A stretch of DNA of 64,000 nucleotides, from contig NC_134023.1 of the NCBI RefSeq assembly GCF_040712315.1, positions 13,215,442 through 13,279,441 on the forward strand, read 5' to 3'. Positions 11,377-22,859 of this stretch are shown piece by piece. The translations under genes and the position numbers were made by a program. The first letter of the stretch is position 1. Every line of letters starts with the position of its first letter. The notes beneath the pieces were generated by a model. The model made no database searches and was not told where the DNA came from. It was given only the letters and a program-made list of their open reading frames with translations. Source of the DNA: Castanea sativa (lineage: Eukaryota > Streptophyta > Magnoliopsida > Fagales > Fagaceae).

Positions 11377-14100
11377 CAGCGCTTTTAAAATCACTTTAAT
11401 GGAAGAAATTCGTTGGAGGCAAAAATCTAGAGTTCTTTAAATTAGAGAAGGTGACAGGAATACTATATTCTTCCATCATATAGCTAACTCTCACAGGAGG
11501 TTTAACTCCATTGATAGGCTTATGGTGGATGGAGAATTGTCTTTGGAGCTGGTAGCTATAGCATTTTGTATTTCTCATTTCTATAGGTAGCTTTATTTTG
11601 AAGATGTGGCTTATAGACCTGCCTTAGATGATGTGGAATTTTCTAGTATCTTGGTGGAAGATGCAATTTGGTTAGATTGGCCTTTTGATGAGGAAGAGGT
11701 GCTTGGGGTGATCAATGATTTTAATGGTGATAAGCCTCTTGGCCTGGATGGTTTTTCCATGGCATTCTTTAGTCTTGTTGGTGTATTTTGAAAACAAAAA
11801 TTAGGTAGTGTTTCACAACTTTCATACTCAGGCACTGTTTGAGAAGAGTCTTAATACTTCTTTCCTTTCCCTTATTCCCAAGAAGGTGGATGATATGGAG
11901 GTCGAGGATTTTTGGCCAATTAGCTTAGTTGGTGGGATCTACAAGATTATTTCTAAGGTGTTGGCTAATCGGCTTCGAAGGGTAGCTCATGGGCTTATTT
12001 CAAATTCATAGAATGCCTTTGTGAAAGGTAGACAAATTTTGGACTTCGTTTTGATTGCTTTTGAATGTATTGATAGTAGATTGAAGACAGGAATTCCAAG
12101 TGTGTTGTATAAGTTGGATGTGGAGAAAGCGTGTGATCATGTGAGTTGAAATTTTTTAATGTATATGCTTCAATGTTGTGGGTTCTTAGAGAAATAGAGA
12201 AAATGGATAATGTACTGCATTTCAACTATCAAATTTTCCATCTTTCTTAATGGTAGTCCATCTGATTTTTTTGGAAGTTCTAGGGGGATTCGGCAAGGGG
12301 GCCTTTATCTCCGTTGCTTTTTGATATTGTTATGGAGGTGTGGAGTCGTATGTTGGATGTGGCTCCTTCTTCTGGGTAGTTCTCTAGCTTTTTTGTACAT
12401 AATACAGCCGGTACATCGATGATGGTGTCTCACCTTTTATTTGCAGAAGATACTCTTATCTTTTGTGATGCTAAACCTACTCAGATTAATAATTTAAGGG
12501 CGATTCTTACTAAATTTAAGGAGGCTTCAGGGTTAAGTATTAATTTGAGAAAATTTGAGTTGGTTCCTGTTGGTGTGGTGCATAATTTGGAGGCTCTGGT
12601 GGGGCTGTTGGGGTGTAGGTTGTCTTCTCTTCCCTTCAAATATTTGGGTCTTCCGTTAGGTGCTAAGTTTAAGGATTTATCTCTTTGGAACCCTATTTAG
12701 AGAAGATGGAGTGGAGATTAGCAGGTGGAAAGAGGCTGTAATTATCTAGGGAGGTAAGATAACCCTTATTAAAAGCACGGTTTCTTCTTTACCTACATAC
12801 TTTCTTTCCCTTCTACCTTTACCTGGAAATGTGGCGAAGCCTATGGAGAAATTATAGAGAGATTTTCTGTGAAGTGGAATTAGTGGTGAATCTAAAATAC
12901 ATTTGGTTAAATGGGCTAAGGTTTGTAAGTCTTTGCAAGTTAGGGGCTAGGTATAAGACGATTAGGGAGCTTTAATTCTGCCTTGCTAGGAAAATGGTTG
13001 AGGAGGTATGGCATGGAGACCAATGCTTTATGGAGGAGGGTTATAAAGGAAAAATATGGGAATATTTAGGGTGGTTGGTGTACGAAAAATGTGACAAGTC
13101 CTTATGGGGTTAGCTTGTGGAGATTCATTAGAAGTGACTAGCTGAACTTTTCTAAACTCCTTCTATATGATGTGAGGGATGGTATTAGAATGAAGTTTTG
13201 GAAGAATGTGTGGTGTGGGGACTGTACTATCCAAGAGGCTTTTCTGGAGCTTTATTGTCTTCATAGGTCAAATGATTTCTTAGTGCCTGAAGTTATGGGT
13301 TGGTCTGCTAGGAGGGTTTATTGGAATGTTCAATTTCATCGTCCATCACAAGATTGAGAACAAGAATCTTTTGATCAGTTTATGGGTATGGTCTATTCTT
13401 TGACTATGCGAGGGTTTGGTCCTAACAAGGTTTGTTGGAAACCAGCAAGGAGCAGAGGTTTCGAAGTTAGAGGATTTTATCATTCCTTCTACCCTACTAC
13501 TCTTTTATCCTTCCCTTGGAGAATGATATGGGAATCGAAGGTTCCTCCAAGGGTAGCTTCCTTTTCTTAGTCTGCTTCCATAGGTAAGATCTTAACAACA
13601 AACAATTTTCATAAAAGATGTGTGCTTGTTCTTGATTTGTGCTATATGTATAAGAGATGTGGGGAGTTAGTAGATCACTTTCGGCCTCATTGCCCCATAG
13701 CATGGGAGTTGTGGTCATTGGTATTTAGTTTGTTTGGTATCTACTGGGTTATGTCTCATATAGTTATTGAGTTGTTTGAGTCTTGGTAGGGAAAGTTTGG
13801 GCGACATCGCAACATAGATGTTTGGAGAATAGTGCCTCATTGTTCATTTGGCATGAAAAGAATGCTAGAATCTTTGAGGGTTGTGAATGTTCTTTACAAG
13901 AGATTAAGTCTTTTTTCTTGCACACTCTCTTTGATTGGAGTGTGGATTATTCTTGTTCTTCCCTTCCTGTTTTACTTGATTATTGTAATTTTGGTTTCTG
14001 ATATGTGCCCTATAATACATCCCCAATGTACTCAGTTTGACACTTTTATTAATAATATCTTTACGTTATCTATCAAAAATAAATATATAAACATTAGTAC
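11377..14100 (+). pseudogene. L1-type LINE, 5'-truncated reverse transcriptase, heavily decayed
   Basis: Translated pieces in shifting frames follow a plant L1 ORF2 in order: IREGDRNTIFFHHIANSHR (11440-11510), DKPLGLDGFSMAFF (11735-11775), the FWPISLVGGIYKIISKVLANRLRR block (11910-11980), [14 protein letters not shown] (12015-12060), SSRGIRQGG (12275-12300), the active-site region LLFAEDTLIF (12430-12460), FKYLGLPLGAKFKD (12635-12680), and a C-terminal zf-RVT-like segment around 13400-13950. The endonuclease part is missing. The normal Asp-Asp pair of the active site reads Glu-Asp. Several stops and frameshifts are present. An A-rich tail (about 14072-14095) may be the 3' end. No target-site duplication was identified. 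Confidence 0.82.
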
Positions 14101-14285
14101 TCATGGTGGATAAAATGCATATTGCCATATCAGATGAGAATATGTTTCTAGAGGAAAAACTCATATTGCATGTCACAAAAAAATTTATATCTAGAATTAG
14201 TAAAGGTTATAAAGCAAAGAAACACCCGCATTTTATCCTGTGAACAGTTTAATGCCCTTGGAAACACCTAAAACCTTTTCTAATC

Positions 14286-15136
14286 TGTAAAAGTTAACAC
14301 AAGTTATTTAACCTAGTTATTTAGCCAAATGATTACTTAGATAAATTACAGAAATCTAGGTTAACACATTAAAATCATATCATGCGAATAATGCAGAAAT
14401 ATAAAGAACGCAACGATATGATAACCCAGGAAAACTGGTAAAAAACTTGGGAAGGATTTAACCTAGCTATCCTCAAGGTAAAACAGATTCACTATGAAAG
14501 AATTGAAGTTTGTACAATAGAACTTAGACCATTAACATCCTATCGCTACCTCGAGTAGAAAACTTACTACCACGACCATGTGACAGCTCCGAGTCAACAG
14601 ACTACTTCTTTCTTTGATCCATTGCAACCACAAGTTCTCCTACTTGTGATTTTGAGACTCCACTCAAAAATTTTAGATCTTCTTTATATTCTTTATGCAG
14701 TAACTAAAGCGATCACCAAGTTCTTGACATGAATCTTGATCTTGATAACTCTAAGTGCGTATGAAGATAAACACCTCTAGATCTCATAAGAGATTCAACA
14801 CACGGCACATCAAAAAGGCTTCTAAAACGTAGCTAGGGTTTTTCTTTTTATATGTGAAGTAAAACATAAAACTCTACACGTCAAACAGGCTTGCGCTGAA
14901 TTGGAAATTCTGCAGAAAATTAAATCTGCACGATTCTTGATTGATCGAATCTAATTTTCGATCGATCGAGCCTTGAAAATTTGTCCAATAATTTCTGCAA
15001 TCACTCGATTCCAATTTTACAATTAAACATACTTTGAGCAAGCCTAAACCTAGACTCTATGTTTTGATCATGGTTTGCCAACACATTACATATTGAAGTT
15101 CTAATACATTAGTCTCTAAGGTCTTAGAACCTAATA
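14286..15136 (-). repeat. 3' LTR of element B
   Basis: Begins TGTAAAAGTTAAC and ends AGAACCTAATA (terminal CA changed to TA). It aligns with 19316-20170 along its length and with the LTRs of element A over long stretches. On the minus strand the interior side shows a polypurine tract, AAAGGAGGAGAT, directly before the LTR. Confidence 0.85.
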
Positions 15137-15679
15137 ATCTCCTCCTTTGGCAATCCGTGAGAAAACACATCACAAAAATGAAATGCTCAAAGTTACAAAC
15201 AGCCCATTTAAATTTAAAATGCCCTAAACACAATTCAGCCTAACTATTATCTATCAGTTGCCAGAGTAGACAGCAGCCATGACTGAATTAACCTGTATAT
15301 TCTTGAAACACTCAACAAACACATAAACGCATTTGTGGAAAATACAAGTAAACTAAAGTAAATTCTTGATTTCACAAAACATAAAATAAAAGACATATAC
15401 CATGAATAACCTTATAATATAAATCAATAATCAATGTACCATATGTGAAACAAGAAACAATAAAAGAAAACAAGTCATAAAGCATAGTGTCTCGTCCTAA
15501 TATATACAACTCATAAAAAAGAAATACATCATCACCAAGAAGAATACATCATGAGCCGAAAAGAAATGAAATACATCAAGAAGCTCCTAGATACAATCTA
15601 TGTACTCCAAAACAAAAACTCCCCCTATCTCCATGCATAATATGTACTCCCCCTTTTGTGATGAATTGCCAAAGGGCAA

Positions 15680-15890
15680 TTAGGACTCATCATCAAAAGG
15701 AGGTGGTGGAATAGGCCATCTAGCACCCGCCAAATCAGCTCGTAAAGCCTAAAAAGCCGTGAGCACATCCAACAAAATCTATCCATGCGCCTTCTAAATG
15801 GTCATGACAGTATCTAGCATACTCTGGATAGAGGAATCGCTCGACGAAGAAGGTGGAGGATCAACAGCAACGGTAGGATCCACTATTCGA
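15680..15890 (-). pseudogene. Remnant of passenger ORF C-terminus in element B
   Basis: Matches the C-terminal end of the passenger ORF of element A (same shared stretch 'ggactcatcatcaaaaggaggtgg' region). It then breaks off near 15885, where the sequence joins DNA equivalent to about 7190 in A. Roughly 1.3 kb that holds most of the ORF is deleted. Confidence 0.65.
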
Positions 15891-16659
15891 AATTTCCAAT
15901 GAAAATGCATGAAAAATGTGATTTTAATGAAAAAGGAAGGATAAAAGAGACTTACTTAAGCTTGATGACAAAAACCCTTGAGAGATTTGTGGAAGAAAAT
16001 GACAAAATAGGCTTAGATTGGATTGGTCGAAGAAAAGTGTGAGAAGAGTGTTTGAATAGTTTGAATAAAATGATGAACACGTGAGAAAAGTTCCTTTTTA
16101 AAAACACTCCTTGATCAATTTCGATCTATCAAAATTTAGCTTTGATCAATCGAAAATTAAATTCGATCAATAGAGCATCAAGTGAGCTAGACAGATTCAT
16201 ACCCAAAATTTTGTCGCAATTTTGATCAGTTGAAAAATAGATTCGATCAATCGAAAATTTGGAAGACTCAAATTTTTGAAAAACAGAGCAATTTTTTGGA
16301 GAAACTTCTCAAAACACAATATTTCATGAATAAAATGCATAAGTATGAGATTAAAATTTTTTCAAAAACACATGAATTCAACCCAGATCTTCCAAGAACA
16401 ATATTTTCAATTTTTTTTGTCCCCAAAACTCAAACATCAGACACATTTTGTATCAAAATCAAGGAACATATAATCTAGGATGGCCAAAACACATTCACAC
16501 ACAATATCATGTACTAAGTTTAGCAAAGAATAACTTGTGTAGTGTGTGCAACTAGCAAAAGCATGAGATACATGTGAGGTGGTGTGTAGATAGTAATCAA
16601 TCACATTTTCTACAAAATTCATCACATAAGTTTGAAAGAGACCATCACCTAAAGAGTTA

Positions 16660-17581
16660 TGTTAGGTTCTAAAAGTTTAGAATAATTGGCAAATCGTGAA
16701 CACAAACTCGTCTAGGTATAAATCTTAGAGTCTATATGTATTATTAGACAATGCTCAAGGTGATACAAGTCAAGATTCAAGAACAAGCAAGCTGCAGAAA
16801 GAATAATTCAGAATTTGCCTGGTTCGATCGATTAAGAAACAGGCTCGATCGATCAAAAGTCGTATCTGCAAAATTTTAATTAAGCTTAAAGAGCAGTTCA
16901 AGCCCATTAAGGATTAGGGTTTTAGATCCACTTCTTCTAGTATATAAAGGAAACCCTAAGCACTTTTTTAAAAGACTTTTTATGAGAGAGAAGAGTGTGC
17001 CTCTTTTGTAGATCTAGGGTTTTGTACCCAAAAGCTCTCTAGAGTCTTTTTGTTTAAGCTGTGTGTTAAATCTCTTATGAGATCTAGATGTATTTACCTT
17101 TATACACACTTAGGGTTATCAAGATCAAGATTTATGTCAAGAACTTGGTGATCGTTTCAGTTGCTACATAAAAAACATTCAAGAAGATCAAGATTCACAA
17201 GTAGGAGAACTTGTGGTTGCTGCAAATAAGAGAAAGAAGTAGTCCGTGGACTCGGAACTATCATGGGGTTGTGGTAATAAGTTTTCTACTCGAGGTAGTA
17301 ATAGAATGTTAGTGGTCTAAGTTCTATTGTACAAACTGCAATTCTTTCATAGTGGATATGTTTTTTTTATCTTGAGGATAGTTAGGTTAAACCCTCCCTA
17401 GGTTTTTTACCAGTTTGGTTTTCCTAGGTCATCAAATCTTTGTGTTCGTTATGTTTTCCGCTGCTTTACATGATATGATTATTATTTTTTTAACCTAGAT
17501 TTGAATAATAAACCTAAGTATTCACTTGGTTAATTAATTAGGTTAAACAATCTAGTTTTTACAAGGATCTAAATCTGAACA
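16660..17581 (+). mobile_element. Solo LTR inserted in element B, TSD AGTTA
   Basis: A 922-base LTR from TGTTAGGTTCT to ATCTGAACA, flanked by AGTTA on both sides (16655-16659 and 17582-17586). It belongs to the same LTR family as A and B but faces the other way: it has a plus-strand TATA box (TATATAAAGG, 16941-16950) and the GATCGATCGA motif pair near 16825-16855. No internal region or partner LTR is adjacent, as expected after LTR-LTR recombination. Element A keeps the empty site ('aaagagttacatcat', about 7970), which confirms the boundaries. Confidence 0.9.
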
Positions 17582-17884
17582 AGTTACATCATATAATTCT
17601 CACATTTCCTAGAAAACAAGCTTACAATCATGGAGGTTTCTTGTTTTGCCTCATAATGTACACACCAATTTTATTTCATTTGAAAATTATTAGATTAGCC
17701 AAATAATGTACACACCAATTTGAGTATTAATATGAGGCTACACCTTATGTTCTTTTTATGCATGTGCTACACTTTCTCAAGTACAAAATCTTATGATATG
17801 CACTAAGGTGTTCATGAGTTTCCGACATCGAGATATTTTCTACAAAATCTAGACTAGTTTAGTCTAAGGGAGACTTCTGAACAC

Positions 17885-19257
17885 TCAACATGTGATCAAA
17901 TTTTGAACTAGAAACCTATTTGTTTGGTCTCTAGCAATAGATAATTCTAGTTCCAAATTCTTAATCTTATCAAGCAACAACATGTTTTCAATCCTCACCT
18001 TATCAATCAAAGTATTAGCATTTAGCAATTTCAACAACAAACCTTTCTTATCAAGTTCAAGAGAAGCAATTTTCTTTAAACTTAAATCAACATTCATTGC
18101 ATCCTTTGCAGCAACCTTGCATAGCTTATTGAAAGCCTCTTGCAAATAAGCACATTCAGAGAATTCCTCAATAGAAGGGTTCTCTTCAACCACAACACTT
18201 TCATCAACTATAGTAGTAGCTGTGAAAGCAATGAAGTTTCCACCCTCATCACTACCAGACTCGTGATCAAAAACTTCATCATCACTAAGGGTTATAGCCA
18301 TAGTTTTACTGTTTAATCTCAAGAATGTAGGACATTCTAATTTCACATGACCGTACCCTTGACAACCAAAACATTGCTGACCTAGAGAGTTACTAGAGGT
18401 TTAACCAGCTTTCTCTTTTCATTTATCATTATTATTATTAAGCTTAGTTGGTTCATTCCTCTTAAAGTTTCTAAGTTCAACATTATTTTTACCTCTTTCC
18501 CTTCTGGTGTTATTCCTAAGAAAATTCTAAAGTTCTTAGCAAGATAGACAATCTCTGTAGAAAAGAGTTCATCATCAAATCCATTCCCATCAACATCATC
18601 AATTGACTTAAGAGCCATTGATTTAGATTTATTTGTCTTGGGTAGGTCTAGCTCATAGGAGTAGAGAGATCCTACAAGCTTATCAATAGGGATGGAGTCC
18701 ACATCCTTACTTTCAGTGATGATAGTCACTTTAGGTCTAAAGTTCTCAGTCAAGGATCTAAGAATCTTCCTAACAATCTTAGGTTGATCATAAATTTCAC
18801 CCAAATTATAAGCAAAGTTAACAATATCATTCAGTTTAGCATAGAATTCATCAAAACATTCATCATCAGACATTCTAATGCTTTCAAATCTAGTAGTTAA
18901 CTACTGCAGTTTATTAATCGTAACTGTCTTTGTGCTTTCATGGACAATTTGAAGAATATTCCATGTAGTATGAGAAACTTCAACATTAGAGATTCTCTTG
19001 AATTCCTCTATAAAAACAATATTAAAAATAGCATTCATGGCTTTGCTATTAAAAGCGGCTGCTTCTTTTTGAGAAGTTGACCACTCGCTTACAGGAGTAG
19101 TCGGTTTCTCCCATCTATATTCAATGGAATTCCAAACTCTCTCATCAATATATTTGAGGAATTCTTTCATCGTTACTTTCAAGTAGGCATAGTTGTTCCC
19201 ATCAAAGTGAGGTGAGATCACAAGAAAGTGGTTGTGTTCTATGACAACAGTGGTCAA
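17885..19257 (-). pseudogene. gag: Copia-type gag of element B, decayed
   Basis: Homologous to gag of element A. The N-terminal segment (19257-18901) contains FDGNNYAYLKVTMKEFLK; the A-element start ATG is ATA here. The middle (18873-18382) keeps the capsid tract around DECFDEFYAKLNDI. A later segment (18346-17885) is Asp/Glu-rich and Leu-rich. The knuckle-like CFGC codon context reads CFGCQGYGH, where A has a stop. The C-terminal CCHC knuckle region is deleted. Stops between the segments make it non-functional. Confidence 0.8.
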
Positions 19258-19315
19258 TGATCAACTCTTAGATCAAAAGATCTAAACACTAGAGCTAACC
19301 TGCTCTAATACTACT

Positions 19316-20170
19316 TGTAAAGTTTTAGACCCTTTAACATAAGTTGTTTAACCTAGTTATTTAGCCAAGTAATTACTTAGATAAATTACAAAGATCTAGG
19401 TTAACACAATAAAATCATGTCATGTGAATAATGCGGAAATATAAAGAACATAACGATATGATAATCCAGGAAAACCAAACCGGAAAAAAACCTGAGGAGG
19501 ATTTAACTTAGCTACCATCAAGGTAAAACAGATCCACTATGAAAGAATTAAAATTTCTACAATAGAACTTAGACTAAGAACATCCTATTGCTACCTCGAG
19601 TAGAAAACTTACTACCACAACCACGTGATAGCTCCGAGTCCACGGACTACTTCTTTCTTTGATCCACTGCAACCATAAGTTCTCCTACTTGTGACTTTGA
19701 GACTCCACTCAAAGATTTCAGATTTTCTTTAAGTTCTTTATGCATCAACTGAATCGATCACCAAGTTCTAGACATGAATCTTGATCTTGATATCTCTAAG
19801 TGTGAATGAAGGTAAACATCTCTAGATCTTACAAGAGATTCAACACACAACACATCAAAAAGACTTCTAAAACGCAGTTAGGGTTTTCTTTTTATATGTG
19901 AAGTAAAACATAAAACCTTACACATCAAACAGGCTTGGGCTGAATTGGAAATTCCGTAAAAAATTAAATCTGCACAATTCTCGATCTATCGAATCTAATT
20001 TTCGATCGATCAAGTTTTGCAAAATTTGTCCAATAATTTCTGCAATCACTCGATTATTAAACATACTTTGAGCAAGTCTAAACCTAGACTCTATATTTTG
20101 ATCATGGTTTGCTAACACATTACATATTGAAGTTGTAATACATTAATCCCTAAGGTCTTAGAACCCAACA
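19316..20170 (-). repeat. 5' LTR of element B
   Basis: 855 bases, TGTAAAGTTTTAG to AGAACCCAACA. On the minus strand a PBS-like TAGTATTAGAGC lies two bases inside (about 19302-19313), one change from the Copia initiator-Met primer site. The outer flank is TAATC. Confidence 0.85.
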
Positions 20171-20175
20171 TAATC

Positions 20176-21486
20176 AATAAAGTTCTTGAAAATTTATAAA
20201 AGGAAAGCTGACAGGAAAACAAGTACATTGATATCAATGATTATAAATTATAACCATAATGAAATTTTGAATCTCCCCTTCTCCTACCCTTGGTGCCAAA
20301 ACTTTCTTAAAAAAAAAAAGAAAAAAAAAAGAAGCAGATAAAGAAATTGCTTATGACACATTCAATGCAAAAGAGATTAGGCAGCTCACATCTTTTGTGA
20401 ATTTTTAAACTATTGAACCCTTAAGTTTATATTTATGAGTGAGTAGATTGGATCAGAGGACCTAACAAATTAATTTTTGTGCTAGTGTATGCTTTGAGAT
20501 GTTTGGAATTCCATGAGGACAATGAAGCCAGCAGTCATTAATGTTGCTCTCTCCCCCTCCCCTTTTCTCAAAAAGTAGACTTAGTAAATGGGTTCTTTGC
20601 AATATTTGGCAATATTTCTATGATGTTTCACAAGAGGGCTATGCATTAGTGACTAAAGACAACAGGAATTATGTCTTGTTTTTGAGGAAAATTTTAAAGT
20701 CTAAATCTTCTCACAAGCTAACGTTCTCTTAATTCTTAACTGCCTTAAACCTCCTTCTATGTATCGTAAGAACCATAATTGTTGACAATTATATTTATGC
20801 TGTAATAGTTGTTAATTTTTTTAATTTATTTGCTAAGAGTGTTTTAGGGAGGTTCTTTCACTATTTTGTTATGGAAAGCTAGCAAATCGACAAAAAGAGA
20901 TCACTTAAAATTTATTTCTAAGTTTTGGGGGTAATCTTAGAAAAAATCTGAGTCAGAGAAATGACATCCCCCCCCCCCCCCCCCCAACCTCATTCTTGGG
21001 TCTTTTTGATCTATGTACTAAACTTGTTGTTCGGTCTACCTGTTCCATCAATAGGTTTGTCTTTTGTTTCCCAAGATTATTATGCCATAGCTATTACACT
21101 TAAGTTCATGGAGAGGCTGTCTTTCATCTTTATGCATTTCCACTTATATATCTGCTAAAATTATTGACCTAGTTTTAGACAAAGATTTTATTTTTGTTTG
21201 ATATTGTATCCGGGATGAGTTAGTTCCACATATTCTTTCCATTTTTGGAGTGTTTACTAGCCATACTCTTACTCATTTCTTGTCGTGTTGACATGGGCAT
21301 GTGAGGGTAAAGTGAAAGGTCTGGGTAACATAAATTATGCTATTATGTAAGTGTTATGTGGGAGTAACTGTCGTTTGACGTGTGTCAATTACTTAAATAA
21401 ACAGATAATGATTTGTTAGATAAACATATCTTCATTCTTCATTGTTTGATATTTTAATTTTTAATTGGGATGACTTTATTTTGTAG
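20176..21486. other. Intergenic or intronic DNA between elements B and C
   Basis: AT-rich sequence with no ORF that I can assign. It includes a run of 18 C at 20968-20985 and ends in a good splice acceptor (pyrimidine-rich, then TTTTGTAG) before the exon at 21487. It may be intron of the gene that exon belonged to; this is inference. Confidence 0.5.
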
Positions 21487-21638
21487 CTGCCTGAAATGTG
21501 CCTTATTAGTACTTCCATTGACCTCCATCGGGGAATAATGTTTGTTGAGTTACCACGTTGCAAAGAGGGACCGCAGATCAACCTTAAATCAGACTTACAA
21601 AGTGGTGGTAGAGAAGAAGTTGATTTATATGGCCAGAG
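21487..21638 (+). pseudogene. Orphan exon of an unidentified host gene
   Basis: A 152-base open stretch, 50 codons plus two bases, is preceded by a TTTATTTTGTAG acceptor and followed by a CAGAG/GTGAG donor. The product includes LPEMCLISTSIDLHRG and MFVELPRCKEGPQINL and reads as ordinary protein, unlike the surrounding DNA. I do not recognise the family. The gypsy element C starts only 15 bases after the donor, so its insertion would lie in the following intron. No companion exon was found in the window, so it may be a relic or part of a gene with very long, transposon-filled introns. Confidence 0.5.
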
Positions 21639-21653
21639 GTGAGATAAGATATC

Positions 21654-22129
21654 TGATGAAGCAAATGTTCGTCAGTCGTTATGAGTTCATTTAGATAGGG
21701 CCGATCACACCCCTGCGTCACAACGGAAGCAAGAGCTCATTCAAATGGTCACCGGTGTGGTGCCTGCCACAACACCTCCGATGTCAAAGTTAGTGCAGAA
21801 GAGGGTTTATAACAATAAAAACCAAATAGCTCAGTATATCTTGTGACTATGTATGTACCTCGTATTGGCGTTGTGAGGGCTTTATATATGCCTCTGGATT
21901 CTAGCCATTGTGGATGGTGCTATGGTGTTAATGTCTTTCTTGATAACGTCTTCAACTGAGTAATGGGATTCAATACGTTTCCAACGGTTCGTCCAACTGG
22001 TTTCGTAACCGTTCGGGACATTATTGGCAGCATTGAATGGTCTTAACATCCTCGTCAGTGATGCGGATAATCGGTCAGGTTTGTCTGTGGAGGCGATATC
22101 GTCCGTGTTTGACTTTGTCAGTCCCATCA
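21654..22129 (-). repeat. 3' LTR of gypsy element C
   Basis: TGATGAAGCAAATG to GTCCCATCA, 476 bases, equal in length to 30887-31362. On the interior side the minus strand reads CCCGGGGGCAGC directly before the LTR, a plausible polypurine tract. Confidence 0.92.
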
Positions 22130-22859
22130 GCTGCCCCCGGGTTCTATGGTTGTCATGACGTGTCCTGAAGATCGTGGAAGATGAAAGGGTTTTTTTTTTT
22201 TTTTTTAGGCAACCTTTGGGATTTCGCGCTGCATTGAATGCGTAGTGGAGGCATTATGCTGGTCGTGGCCACATGGCATGTTACGGTTGGAGAGGGCTTA
22301 TGTCCTCATTGTATGACCCTTAGGTTTCCCGCTGATTTTCAGTTTTTCTTTTTTGGATTTTTAAACTTCTCTTCTCCTACTTTACTTTTAATTTTCTCCA
22401 AGCTTTTAGTTATTTCTCTGAGCATTTTCTCCCGTAGTTTTTCTTTGTCACTTTCCTTCGAGCCGATGCATGCTTGGTGTTAGGCTTCTCACTTTTCTTC
22501 TCTGAGGTATGTTCTTCTTCTTTTCCTTCTTCCTATTCCTTCCTTTTCTTTTCGCAAACATCTGATTTCTTTTTCTTTTCTTTTTGGCCTCTGTTTCTTG
22601 GTTTTTGGGGAACTTTAGCACTTTCCTATTTTCCTGTATCCTACTTGGGTGTCCATGGTCAGTAATTTTGAAGTTAGAATAGCTTGCCCTTTGGTTTCAT
22701 TTCTTTTTGCGCATTTAGGGGGGGTCCTTAGGTGTTTTCCCAAACCTTGAGAATTTCATTTTCGAGGGTAACAGCTTAGGCATTGTCTTGGGTGAATTGT
22801 TTCCGTTGCTTCGTTAATCAATTGACTGGTTCGAGGGTTTGGTGAGAAAGCAAAGGTCA

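Larger units (their letters stand above)
14286..20170 (-). mobile_element. Copia-type element B, deleted relative of A, TSD TAATC
   Basis: Bounded by LTRs at 14286-15136 and 19316-20170 and flanked by the 5-base duplication TAATC (14281-14285 and 20171-20175). It keeps a decayed gag on the minus strand. Relative to A it has lost most of the passenger ORF (junction near 15885) and the gag C-terminal region with its CCHC knuckle (junction near 17820). A solo LTR in the opposite orientation is inserted at 16660-17581. No pol is present. Confidence 0.87.
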
